64,000 bases of DNA from DATACQ01 sp036555515 (GTDB lineage: Bacteria; Desulfobacterota; Binatia; UBA9968). The notes beneath the pieces are model-generated. The model was not told the origin of the DNA. It made no database searches and was given only the letters and a program-made list of their open reading frames with translations. The position numbers were made by a program, and so were the translations under genes. Below are positions 1-8,038 of this stretch, in pieces; position 1 is the first letter of the stretch; every line of letters starts with the position of its first letter. The stretch covers positions 62,001-126,000 of the forward strand of contig DATBLC010000346.1 in assembly GCA_036555515.1 (NCBI GenBank). Direction: 5' to 3'.

Positions 1-2
1 CG

Positions 3-1403
3 CGCGTGCGCGAGGCGGCGCCCGATTTGCCAATTGTTATCATGACGGGGCTTAACGACGAGTCGATGGCGGTGGAAGCGGTGCGCCGGGGCGCCCAAGA
101 TTATCTTGTCAAAGGACAGGCGGATAGCCGCGCGGTGGTCCGCGCGATTCTCTACGCCATTGAGCGCAAGCGCATCGAAGTCCAGCTCAAAATGCAGCGC
201 GCGCGGCAGGCGGCGCTGCGCGATGTCAACGTGGCGATCACCTCGACCCTCGAGCTCCATGCGGTTCTCGAAATATTTCTGGATAAGGTTGCGGAGTTAT
301 TGCCTGGCATCGCGATTTCAGTGCGCCTCTTGAATGACGAAACCGGCGAGTTGGAACCGCTTGCGTGCCACGGCCTGGATGAGGAGGCCTGGAAAAAAAC
401 CAGGACGGCAGTACGAGGGAGACGAGTGTTGGACCAAGGCGAGGTCATAGTAATTTCAGACGCGGCGTCGGAAACGCGGACAAGCGGCGACGATTTCATG
501 GAGCGCAATCATCTCAATGCGTACGCGGGGGTTCCGTTAAAGGCTGAAGGGCAGTCTTTTGGGGTGATCGGATTTTACGCCCGCGAGCGGCAGGGGTTCA
601 GTGATGATGACATCGATCTCATAACTACTCTTGCCGGGCAGGCGGCGGTGGCGATTCTTAACTCCCGGGTCCACCAGCGGCTTAAGGCCGCCCACGATGC
701 CTTAGAAGATACGCTGGAAATCAAATCCGTGCTTGTCGGTATCATGGCCCATGAGCTTAAGACCCCGATTCAGATCATCATGGGATCGGCGGAGCTATTG
801 GCGGCTGGTCTGTGCGGCGAACTGAACGCTGATCAGCTCGAACGCATCAAGGTCGTTGAGGTAAGCGCTAACGAGTTGCTCGACCTGATCAAGAGCGCCC
901 TCGACATGGCCCGGCTTGAACATGGGAGAATGCCCTTGACGGTGACCGAGGTCTCCGTAAACGAGCTTTTTGCCGAGCTCAAATCGGAATCTGAAGCGGC
1001 CCTTCGTGAAAAGAAGATTGAATTGGATATCGGATTGCTGTGGCCCGGAGTGACGATCAAGAGCGACAAGATCAAGCTCAAGGAGGTTTTGCGCAATCTG
1101 CTCGATAACGCGCGCAAATACACGCCGGCCGGCAAAGTGACCGTCGACTTCACCGCGCGGGACGACGACATGGTCGAATTCCGCGTGCGCGACACCGGCG
1201 TCGGCATCAGTCGTGAGCTGTTGCCTAAGATCTTTGAAATGTTCTATCAGGCGGACACGACGCCAAAGGATCAGGCCGCCGCAGGTCTGGGGCTGAACAT
1301 CGTGAAGCGCTTAGTTACGGCCATGTCCGGCCGCATCGAGGTCGACAGTGAAGTCGGCAAAGGCACAACTTTTCGCATAATCCTGCCAAAAAAAATTTCC
1401 TGA
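3..1403 (+). CDS. Hybrid sensor histidine kinase (receiver-GAF-HisKA-HATPase), 5' end outside window
   Basis: The reading frame is open to the window edge, so the gene begins upstream. The first visible ~40 residues (numbering from the GTG at position 6) are the end of a response-regulator receiver domain: a TGLND strand and the conserved Lys in YLVKGQ. A GAF domain follows (about 75-215), ending in AGQAAVAILNSRVH. The HisKA H-box is MAHELKTP with phosphoacceptor His about residue 249. The HATPase_c domain has an N box (NLLDNARKYTP), a G1 box (DTGVGI) and GLGLNIVKRL. It would autophosphorylate and relay phosphate. No membrane segment is visible, so it looks cytosolic and controlled by its own receiver and GAF ligand. 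The output partner is not in the window. Confidence 0.93.
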   Translation, partial: RVREAAPDLPIVIMTGLNDESMAVEAVRRGAQDYLVKGQADSRAVVRAILYAIERKRIEVQLKMQRARQAALRDVNVAITSTLELHAVLEIFLDKVAELLPGIAISVRLLNDETGELEPLACHGLDEEAWKKTRTAVRGRRVLDQGEVIVISDAASETRTSGDDFMERNHLNAYAGVPLKAEGQSFGVIGFYARERQGFSDDDIDLITTLAGQAAVAILNSRVHQRLKAAHDALEDTLEIKSVLVGIMAHELKTPIQIIMGSAELLAAGLCGELNADQLERIKVVEVSANELLDLIKSALDMARLEHGRMPLTVTEVSVNELFAELKSESEAALREKKIELDIGLLWPGVTIKSDKIKLKEVLRNLLDNARKYTPAGKVTVDFTARDDDMVEFRVRDTGVGISRELLPKIFEMFYQADTTPKDQAAAGLGLNIVKRLVTAMSGRIEVDSEVGKGTTFRIILPKKIS

Positions 1404-1413
1404 CCGGAATTCA

Positions 1414-1514
1414 GTTCAAGGTTCAATGTTCAGAGTTCCAGGTTTAAGACCCTTTGCCGCCTCGAAGTTCGAACCGAGCACGGGAGGCGCGACCTTGAAC
1501 GTTGAACCTTGAAC
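1414..1514. repeat. GTTCAAGG-family inverted repeat at a convergent junction
   Basis: The left arm gttcaaggttcaatgttc and right arm gaacgttgaaccttgaac are reverse complements apart from one or two bases and enclose about 65 bp. The element fills the space between the convergent kinase and the minus-strand gene ending at 1519. A transcript from either side could fold it, so it may act as a bidirectional terminator. There is no clear U-tract. Confidence 0.75.
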
Positions 1515-1518
1515 GGCT

Positions 1519-2685
1519 TCACGGCTTGATAATGAGCGACGGTGCTGCTTCTTTTTCGGCTCTCTGTTGCGACAACAAGAACGTAAAGCTTTTTTGCACC
1601 AGGCCGGTGAGAAACGATACGTCAAGGGGCCCCGGATCACCATCGCCGACCTGAAGAGCTACCGCGAGGCAGAGTTTTGCCAGGTCGCTGCGGCCTGTCT
1701 CGAAGAAGTAGAGCGCCATAATTTCCATGCGGTGTCGGAAAGCCTTGCCGTTGTCACCCCTGCAAAGTTCTCTCACGGCGTCCCGCACGATGGCGGCTAA
1801 GCGCTCCTCTTTTTGCGCCGGATTCAACACCAGGCGGCTAGTCTGCGCTTCTTGCAACTGCGGTAGAAATGCCTTCAGCCATTCGTCCGTCAAAACCCAG
1901 TAGCGCAACTCCGGCTCGTCCAAAAGCCGCCGCGACACTTCGCGCCATGGGCCGTCGCGCACGTCGTTTCGGTTCAGTTTATCGTAAATCGGAGGAGGCT
2001 GCTCCTTGGGTTTCCCAGTGGCGATAACCGAGCGCAACTCGTGAAAATTCTCCAGGCCGGTTTGGCCGCGCGCTTTGGCCTTTTCATACCCCTGATAGAT
2101 TTCGTGGTCCGCATATTCAGAGGGGATGGTGATCATCGTCGCGCCATGTTGTTCTTTGATTTCTTGGATCATCTTGCGCAATTGCTTGCGCCGGAACTGC
2201 GCGCCGCCGATGCGCCGCAAGCCGTCGCGGTCGTGTAGCATCGCTTGGATCACCTGCAAGCCGTGATTCGGCTGAGGTTTGGCGATCCAGACGAGAAATC
2301 CCCCGCCGCCGTCCACCGGCGACATGTAAGCTTCGACGGACGGCGTGTGGCTGAAAAGCGGCACAGCGCCGGCGGGTCTATGATCGTCTTTTTGCGGGAT
2401 GGGGACACCGCGCTGGACGAGCTTGAAGAGCGATCGGCGAGCTTCTTTGCGCAGCTCCTTATCCGCTGCGCCATTTTCGATTTCGTTGAGAAGCTCGACT
2501 GCGGCTATATCAAGAATTTTTCCGAGACAGAATATCGCGGCGAGATCTGTCTCACGCCGCTGACCGAGCAGTTCTCTGAGTCGCGGGATGAGGCTCGGAG
2601 ACAAATTCTCCGTAGCGATCCCCAATTGCCGCAACTGTTCCAGACCGATGCGGATTTTTTCTTCGGGGTGTTTTTTGCTTGCCAA
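1519..2685 (-). CDS. Conserved-looking hypothetical protein with HEAT-like helical start
   Basis: A 388-residue protein that I do not recognise. Residues ~1-100 are Leu-rich amphipathic helices reminiscent of HEAT repeats (LSPSLIPRLRELLGQ, AAVELLNEIENGAAD). The middle is more beta-like with a Gly-rich turn (PVDGGGGFLVW), and the C-terminal half is helical again (ELCRGDNGKAFRHRMEIMALYFFETGRSDLAKLCLAVAL). There is no signal peptide or membrane segment, so it should be cytosolic. The start is a TTG without an obvious Shine-Dalgarno sequence and is uncertain. It lies 38 bp downstream of the deacetylase gene on the same strand and is probably cotranscribed. Function unknown. Confidence 0.7.
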   Translation of the reverse strand: MASKKHPEEKIRIGLEQLRQLGIATENLSPSLIPRLRELLGQRRETDLAAIFCLGKILDIAAVELLNEIENGAADKELRKEARRSLFKLVQRGVPIPQKDDHRPAGAVPLFSHTPSVEAYMSPVDGGGGFLVWIAKPQPNHGLQVIQAMLHDRDGLRRIGGAQFRRKQLRKMIQEIKEQHGATMITIPSEYADHEIYQGYEKAKARGQTGLENFHELRSVIATGKPKEQPPPIYDKLNRNDVRDGPWREVSRRLLDEPELRYWVLTDEWLKAFLPQLQEAQTSRLVLNPAQKEERLAAIVRDAVRELCRGDNGKAFRHRMEIMALYFFETGRSDLAKLCLAVALQVGDGDPGPLDVSFLTGLVQKSFTFLLSQQRAEKEAAPSLIIKP

Positions 2686-2723
2686 CGCAGTGGCCTATCG
2701 TTTGCGCCTTCGCGGTGATTCCA

Positions 2724-3665
2724 TCAAGCCTTGGTCAAGTCGCTAATTTTCCCTTGCCGCCCGGCGAAGGCGAAATTCGGCCATGTTTCAACCTGCGCAT
2801 CGCGGTAATTATCGTGGTACCACTTGGCGATTTCGCCGGCCGGGGCGAACCAGACCTTGCCGTGGCTCTTGGCATAGCGAATAAACTCCCGCAGCAAATT
2901 GGCGCGAAATGGGCGGCCACCGACAAACGGGTGGTTTCCCCAAATCATGAATTTCGGGTCCGTGGCGCCTTCTTCGTACAGACAATCAAAGCAGTCTTTC
3001 CACATCTGCAATAGGTCGCGCGGCGTTCGTCCGGCGCGCTGATAGCTGGCGTAGTCATTGAGGTCCGCGAAGTATGACAGCGCGGTCAATTCTTGGTTTT
3101 TTAATTTGAGGGTATAGGGGGTTTCCTGGTGCTGCGGGTCCATCCAGTAAGTGTAGCCACATTCAGCGATCACTTCCGGCGTATTGTGGCTCGGCGCGAT
3201 GCCCGTGGAGAGATATCCCACCGGCGCTTTACCGACGACTTTTTTGACGACCTCGACGGTTTTTTGCAGGTCTTTCTTTTCCTGCGCGCGGTTTTTCATA
3301 TAGCTATAATCATGAATCCAGGTCTCGGTGCCGATTTCATGACCTTGCTCCGTCGCTTCCTGAAAGATCTCAGGGTAATTTTGCACGGTGATGCCTGTGG
3401 GGAAAAAGGTCGTTTGAATCTTTTCGTTCTCAAAGATTTGCAGAAAACGATAGATACCGACGCGTTCGCCGAACTCGCGGTCGGTAATGGCGCCGAAATC
3501 TTTCTTGGTGAGCGCGTTTTTCGGATAACCGCGACGGTTTTGTTGTTGCCGCGTGTTGGGGCCGCCCAGATCCTCCGGCCAGGTTTCAAAGGCCACGCAG
3601 GGGGTGATCGCGATGCGCGCGCCGTTGGGCCACTTGATCGGCGCCCTCTTCGGTCCTACTTTCAT
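2724..3665 (-). CDS. Polysaccharide deacetylase family protein (PuuE/allantoinase-like)
   Basis: A 313-residue NodB-fold metal-dependent hydrolase without a signal peptide. Seen: the motif FFPTGITVQNYPE, the metal-site region GHEIGTETWIHDYSYM, and later strands with GYTYWMDPQHQE and FMIWGNHPFVGGRP. The TWIHDYSY arrangement and absence of a secretion signal match cytosolic members that act on small C-N bonds (PuuE-type allantoinase group) rather than cell-wall chitin deacetylases. The substrate is inferred only. ATG start preceded by GGGAGGC. It is the first gene of a two-gene minus-strand unit with the unknown gene after it and is divergent from the enoyl-CoA hydratase. Confidence 0.85.
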   Translation of the reverse strand: MKVGPKRAPIKWPNGARIAITPCVAFETWPEDLGGPNTRQQQNRRGYPKNALTKKDFGAITDREFGERVGIYRFLQIFENEKIQTTFFPTGITVQNYPEIFQEATEQGHEIGTETWIHDYSYMKNRAQEKKDLQKTVEVVKKVVGKAPVGYLSTGIAPSHNTPEVIAECGYTYWMDPQHQETPYTLKLKNQELTALSYFADLNDYASYQRAGRTPRDLLQMWKDCFDCLYEEGATDPKFMIWGNHPFVGGRPFRANLLREFIRYAKSHGKVWFAPAGEIAKWYHDNYRDAQVETWPNFAFAGRQGKISDLTKA

Positions 3666-3760
3666 AATGCCTCCCTAGTTTGTGAAATTGGCTAACACAT
3701 GCCACACTTCACTGGCGTTGCCAACCTGCACGCGGGCAAAAATACAATTCACAATTCCGG

Positions 3761-3854
3761 GTTCGAAACTTGCCCCGAGTCCGTCGGACGGTTCAAAGTT
3801 TCGGATCTGGCGTGCCGAGACAAACCTTGAACGTTAGACTTAGAACTTCGAACC
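3761..3854. repeat. Degenerate GTTCAAGG-family repeat in a divergent intergenic region
   Basis: The arms gttcgaaact and agaacttcgaac are imperfect reverse complements. Between them lie further family pieces (ggttcaaagtt, accttgaacgtt). This is a worn copy of the family seen at many other junctions. It occupies most of the 273 bp between the divergent deacetylase and hydratase genes, where promoters for both must also sit. Confidence 0.5.
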
Positions 3855-3938
3855 GGCATCCCTCAAACGGTCTGTCTTGACTTGGGCTGGGATGCCAGCT
3901 AATTGAATTGTTTGATTAATAGCCAGGAGGAACACACG

Positions 3939-4730
3939 ATGGCTGACGCGAAAATGATCGAATACCGCGTTGATAACGGCGTGGCGGTGCTGCAAATCAA
4001 CCGTCCGCCCGTGAATAGTTATACGACGGAGCTGTTAAAAGATTTGGACGCAGCGGTTCTTGACGCGCGTTTCGACGATGATGTCCATGCCATCGTCATT
4101 ACCGGCAAGGTGGAAAAATTCTTTTCCGCGGGCGCCGATATTAATATGCTTTCGAGCAAGTCGCTCTCTTTTAAAAATAACTTCGCGTTACACGGCCATG
4201 AAGTGCTCATGCGGCTGGAAAACACGCCGAAGATCGTTATCGCCGCGATCAATGGCCACGCCGTGGGCGGTGGTCTGGAAATCGCCATGGCGTGCGATAT
4301 CCGCATCGCTAAAAAAGAAGGCGGCCGGCTCGGATTGGCGGAGATCAATCTCGGCGTGATGCCTGGGATGGGGGGCACGCAGCGGCTGCCGCGCCTGGTC
4401 GGAAAAGCCCGCGCCATGGAGCTTTGTGCCACGGGAAAAACCATTGCCTTCGAGGAGGCGCTCGATATCGGCCTGCTTCATCATATCTACGAAAAAGATA
4501 ATTTCATGCAGGATGTGATGGACTATGCTCGCCAGTTTATCGTGCCCAACAAAAGCAGCCTCGCCGTGGGCAAAGTGAAACGTGCTATTCAAACCGGGCT
4601 TGAGCTGTCGTTACCCGATGGTCTGGCGTTCGAGCGCGAACTGCTGGCGCAAACATTCGGCAGCGAAGACGGACAAGAGGGCGTGAAGGCCTATCTCGAG
4701 AAAAGAACCGCGCAATTCAAGGGTAAATAG
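3939..4730 (+). CDS. Enoyl-CoA hydratase/isomerase family protein
   Basis: A 263-residue crotonase-fold enzyme that would hydrate trans-2-enoyl-CoA in fatty-acid or aromatic-acid oxidation in the cytosol. The oxyanion-hole segment is FFSAGADINML. The crotonase signature AINGHAVGGGLEIAMACD contains the first catalytic Glu, and LAEINLGVMPGMGGTQRL the second, so both acid residues of true hydratases are present. The ATG at 3939 is chosen over upstream in-frame codons because AGGAGG lies 8 bases before it. The aldehyde dehydrogenase follows after 40 bp, probably in the same transcript. The precise CoA substrate cannot be read from sequence. Confidence 0.93.
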   Translation: MADAKMIEYRVDNGVAVLQINRPPVNSYTTELLKDLDAAVLDARFDDDVHAIVITGKVEKFFSAGADINMLSSKSLSFKNNFALHGHEVLMRLENTPKIVIAAINGHAVGGGLEIAMACDIRIAKKEGGRLGLAEINLGVMPGMGGTQRLPRLVGKARAMELCATGKTIAFEEALDIGLLHHIYEKDNFMQDVMDYARQFIVPNKSSLAVGKVKRAIQTGLELSLPDGLAFERELLAQTFGSEDGQEGVKAYLEKRTAQFKGK

Positions 4731-4770
4731 ACAGATTTAGATTCAACCAGTTTCCATTGGAGGGCAGCTA

Positions 4771-6234
4771 ATGGCCAAGATGTTGATCGGAGGCGAATCG
4801 TGCGACTCTGTAACCAAGAATACCACTGAGGTGCGCAACCCTGCCACCGGAGCGACAGTAGATAACGTGCCCCAGGGGAACGATAAGGACGTGCAACAAG
4901 CGATCCAGGCCGCGGAAGACGCGTTCAAAGTATGGTCGGACGTTTCTCCCGAAGACCGAGGCAACGCGCTCTTGAACGCTAGCGAGTTGATCAAAAAGAA
5001 TACCGGCGAGATCGCCCAATTGTTGACCCAAGAGCAAGGAAAGACTTTGTTCGAAGCCGGGTTAGAGATTCATCACCTGGTGCACGGCCTGGAGTTCTAC
5101 GCCGGCCTCGCATCCAAAGTGCGCGGCTCGCACGTGCCGCTGCCGCAGAAAAATGCATATGGCATGGTCGTGCGCCAGCCCATCGGTGTATGTGGCGGGA
5201 TCGTGCCGTGGAATTTTCCTCTGACGCTAATGGGCACCAAACTCGGCCCGGCGTTAGCCGCGGGCAATACGATTATTATAAAGCCCGCGAGCACGACGCC
5301 GCTGGCGACGATCCGAGTGATCGAACTGATATCACAAGCAACCTTTGGCGAAGGCAAGGCGCAAAAGACTTTGCCTAAAGGTACGGTAAATATCGTTACC
5401 GGTCCCGGCGGCAGCGTCGGCGAAGAGCTGTTGCGTAATCCGCGCATTCGCCGGATCGCATTCACGGGATCCACCCCAGTCGGCCGCCACGTCATGGAAG
5501 TCGCCGGCCGGGAAATCAAACGCGTCACTTTGGAGCTCGGCGGCAGCGATCCGATGATCGTTATGGAAGACGCCAACCTCGACTTGGCGATGAAAATGGC
5601 GGACGTTGGGCGCTATTTTAACTGTGGCCAGATGTGTCTCGGCGTGAAACGTCTGTTTCTTCAGGAGTCTGTGGCGGATAATTTCATTGGCGGCTTAGTG
5701 GAAATTCTCAAAAAGAAGACCGTCGGCAACGGCGTGAGCAAAGAAACCCGCATGGGTCCGATCCACCTGGGCTCGCAGCGCCAGGAGATCGAAGACCAAG
5801 TCGAAGACGCCAAAGCCAGGGGCGCGAAAACTCTATTTGGCGGTGAGCGGCCCAAGGGCGACGACTTCGACAACGGATTCTTTTATCTGCCGACGTTGAT
5901 GAGCAACGTGCCGGACGACGCGCGCATGACGAAGGAAGAAGTGTTCGGCCCGGCCCTCCCGGTCTATACGTTCAAGACTCTCGACGAAGCGCTCGAAAAG
6001 GCCAACGCGTCCGAGTTCGGCCTGGGTTCGTCGATCTGGACGCGCAATTTATTGAATGCCAACAAAGCCATCGACAAACTTCAGGCCGGCAACGTCTGGG
6101 TCAACTCGCTGCACTATGGCTACGACGAGCTGCCGTTCGGCGGCGTAAAATCCAGCGGCGTCGGCCGCGAGCATGGCCCCGAGGCTCTAGACTACTACCT
6201 TGAACCAAAAGGCGTGGTCGTGGTCAACGTGTAG
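4771..6234 (+). CDS. NAD(P)-dependent aldehyde dehydrogenase
   Basis: A 487-residue enzyme of normal family length that oxidises an aldehyde to its acid. Cofactor-binding IAFTGSTPVGRHVM and the general-base Glu in VTLELGGSDP are present. The nucleophile Cys is in NCGQMCLG, where the residue after Cys+1 is Gly rather than the usual Ala or Thr. C-terminal motifs are EVFGPALPVYTF and ELPFGGVKSSGVGRE. Overall it looks closest to the succinate-semialdehyde/glycolaldehyde group, but the substrate is not assignable. Start ATG has GGAGGG 7 bases upstream. It forms a probable pair with the preceding enoyl-CoA hydratase, suggesting a shared catabolic route. Confidence 0.93.
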   Translation: MAKMLIGGESCDSVTKNTTEVRNPATGATVDNVPQGNDKDVQQAIQAAEDAFKVWSDVSPEDRGNALLNASELIKKNTGEIAQLLTQEQGKTLFEAGLEIHHLVHGLEFYAGLASKVRGSHVPLPQKNAYGMVVRQPIGVCGGIVPWNFPLTLMGTKLGPALAAGNTIIIKPASTTPLATIRVIELISQATFGEGKAQKTLPKGTVNIVTGPGGSVGEELLRNPRIRRIAFTGSTPVGRHVMEVAGREIKRVTLELGGSDPMIVMEDANLDLAMKMADVGRYFNCGQMCLGVKRLFLQESVADNFIGGLVEILKKKTVGNGVSKETRMGPIHLGSQRQEIEDQVEDAKARGAKTLFGGERPKGDDFDNGFFYLPTLMSNVPDDARMTKEEVFGPALPVYTFKTLDEALEKANASEFGLGSSIWTRNLLNANKAIDKLQAGNVWVNSLHYGYDELPFGGVKSSGVGREHGPEALDYYLEPKGVVVVNV

Positions 6235-6286
6235 GTGCAACGGCCGTTCGTCGAGCCGTGGGCTGGGTCTCATCCCTTGAAACGCC

Positions 6287-6317
6287 GGGTTCCGCCATTA
6301 GCGGAGTCCCGATTTTT
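6287..6317 (+). terminator. Probable Rho-independent terminator after aldehyde dehydrogenase
   Basis: A stem of GGGTTCCGC and GCGGAGTCCC (two mismatched positions near the middle) around a short loop is followed by gattttt. It lies 53 bp past the aldehyde dehydrogenase stop, which fits the end of the two-gene unit. Confidence 0.55.
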
Positions 6318-6415
6318 CAGCTCCGCTTATTCGAAAGCGTAGCCGCCGAGGACTAAACCTCTTCGCTCTCGGGCAATGAGCCAATATCTCAACGGCAATG
6401 TGGTGAAAAGATTCC

Positions 6416-7141
6416 ATGCCAATGCCCGATAACCTATTACTCGGCACCTCGAGTTGGTCGAGTGCGGGTTGGGTTGGACCATTCTATTCCGCCAATCTCA
6501 AGCCGGGGCCAGTTCATTCAAGCCTACGCGCGCCGGTTTCGCGCCGTGGAGATCGATTCCACCTACTACAGTATTCCACCGCGCTCCATGGTAACCGGCT
6601 GGCGCGAAAAAACCCCGCCGGGATTTAGCTTCGCCGTAAAGGTTCCCGGCGTGATCACCCATGAAAAAGACTTGCACTATTGCCAGTCCGAGTTCACAAC
6701 CTTTCTGTCAAACATTGAGTTGCTCGGCGACCGTCTCGGGCCTTTGCTGCTGCAGTTTCCCTTAACAAAGATGCTTTCGCGTCCCGCGAACCGTTCGAGA
6801 AACTGCTGCGACCGTTCTTGAAAACGCTGCCCAAAGACTTTCACTTTGCCCTGGAGATTCGCAATAAGAAGTGGATCAGCTGGGATTTTCTGGAATTGCT
6901 GCGCGAGCATTCAGTCGCCTTCGCTCTAGTCGCGCAAGCCTGGATGCCGCGCATCGATACCCTCGCCAAAGCACTGGATCTCGTCACCTCCGATTTTTTC
7001 TACGCGCGCTTCATCGGCGACCGCAAAGCCGTCGAGAGCAAGACCATGAAGTGGGATCGGGTGATCGAAGACAAGAGGGATGAAATGAAAATTTGGCTGA
7101 CGGAGCTGAAGAAGATCACGGATAAAGGCATCAAGACCTAA
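6416..7141 (+). pseudogene. DUF72 family protein, broken by two frameshifts
   Basis: The three frames join into one DUF72 protein. It starts MPMPDNLLLGTSSWSSAGWVGPFY with LKPG, then changes frame near 6505 (ggggcc run) to QFIQAYARRFRAVEIDSTYY through GPLLLQFP. It returns to the first frame near 6767 as NKDAFASREPFEKLLRPF, running to KKITDKGIKT. At the second break the expected aromatic pair after QFP is missing bases (cccttaac). DUF72 proteins are TIM-barrel-like proteins of unknown biochemical role. Either the gene is a recent pseudogene or the two single-base indels are sequence errors; the remaining codons show no other damage, so both readings stay open. Confidence 0.8.
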
Positions 7142-7414
7142 GCTTTTTTCAACAATCACTACGCCGGCTTTGCCCCCGGCTCGGTGCAGCTTTTTGAGGA
7201 TCTCTGGGAGCAAGGATAGCGCGCCGCGCCGGCAATCCTGCATTGTGCCGCCATCAAGTTGGTTCGACGATCCTCACTGCCGCTCCGACAGCCGCGCAAT
7301 TTTCTTGACTCCCAATGCCCGGCTGTGCGATTAGATGGCAGTAAATTCGAATATCTGACAATCCGGCCGCGATCGGCATGAGCCGTTGGCTAATATGCAC
7401 GAAGGGGGTCAGTC

Positions 7415-7846
7415 ATGGCGTACACTGTGGCGCAACTCTTGGAGATGTCGCAAAATGATCTCGACGAGCTTTTCAAAAAAAGCACTTCTGGAAAAATTCC
7501 AAGCGGCGAAGCCGACGGTACGGCGATTGTCGCGCCGGGATCGAAGTATACCAAGGACGTCGCCTCTTTCGTCAATCACTTTGCCTGGCAGGGCAAAGTG
7601 TTCGATGCCAAGAAGGGCGTGCTGAAGAACCGGATCACCAGCCTTGGGCTGAACGCTATTATCGCTAAAGTGTACAAAGCGCCTAGTTGGCTCGACGGCA
7701 AGGAGTGCATCGTTCTCGACTATTCAGAAACCTCACTGGTCGCAAAGTGGATTCGTGATGAAATTCGCCAAATTGGGCCTAATCTATATCTGGGAAAAGT
7801 ATATTTCGGGAAAAAGCGGCTCATCGACTTCGCTCTAGAATTCTGA
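7415..7846 (+). CDS. Hypothetical protein, 143 residues
   Basis: Not recognised as a named family. N-terminal residues 1-25 form an amphipathic helix (VAQLLEMSQNDLDELFKK). After ~40 the protein is rich in alternating hydrophobic and charged residues typical of a small beta-barrel: FAWQGKVFDAKKGVLKN, DGKECIVLDYSETSLVAKW, PNLYLGKVYFGKKRLIDFALEF. The Trp-Gln-Gly-Lys-Val-Phe and leucine/tyrosine strand pattern recalls lipocalin-like or DUF4334-type barrels, but that is only a resemblance. There is no signal peptide. The ATG at 7415 has GGGGGTC upstream. It stands alone, 192 bp before the cytochrome gene. A TTGACT hexamer near 7305 could belong to its promoter but lacks a good -10 partner. Confidence 0.75.
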   Translation: MAYTVAQLLEMSQNDLDELFKKSTSGKIPSGEADGTAIVAPGSKYTKDVASFVNHFAWQGKVFDAKKGVLKNRITSLGLNAIIAKVYKAPSWLDGKECIVLDYSETSLVAKWIRDEIRQIGPNLYLGKVYFGKKRLIDFALEF

Positions 7847-8038
7847 GGTCTTTCGCCGCTGCCGTCTCATCGCCGATAGGGTGCGTTTGCGAGGGTTACC
7901 GATGAACGCCGTGGACGCCGACAGGCTCGGCGAAAACTTGTTGGCCAGCGGCTTTCACGCCTCGAAATGGAGGCCTTCGTGAAGTGTATTGAGTATTTTT
8001 AGCAGCGAGTTGAGGCAGGGTGGTTCGGAGGAAGAAAA

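Noticed and set aside
2685..2696. GCCACTG, the B12-box of cobalamin riboswitches, on the minus strand before the gene at 1519-2685
   Set aside because: No other conserved parts of the riboswitch fit; the upstream sequence is the deacetylase gene end.
7901..7981. 26-codon ORF with GAGGG upstream
   Set aside because: Too short, no hydrophobic or conserved pattern, and its composition matches the intergenic DNA.
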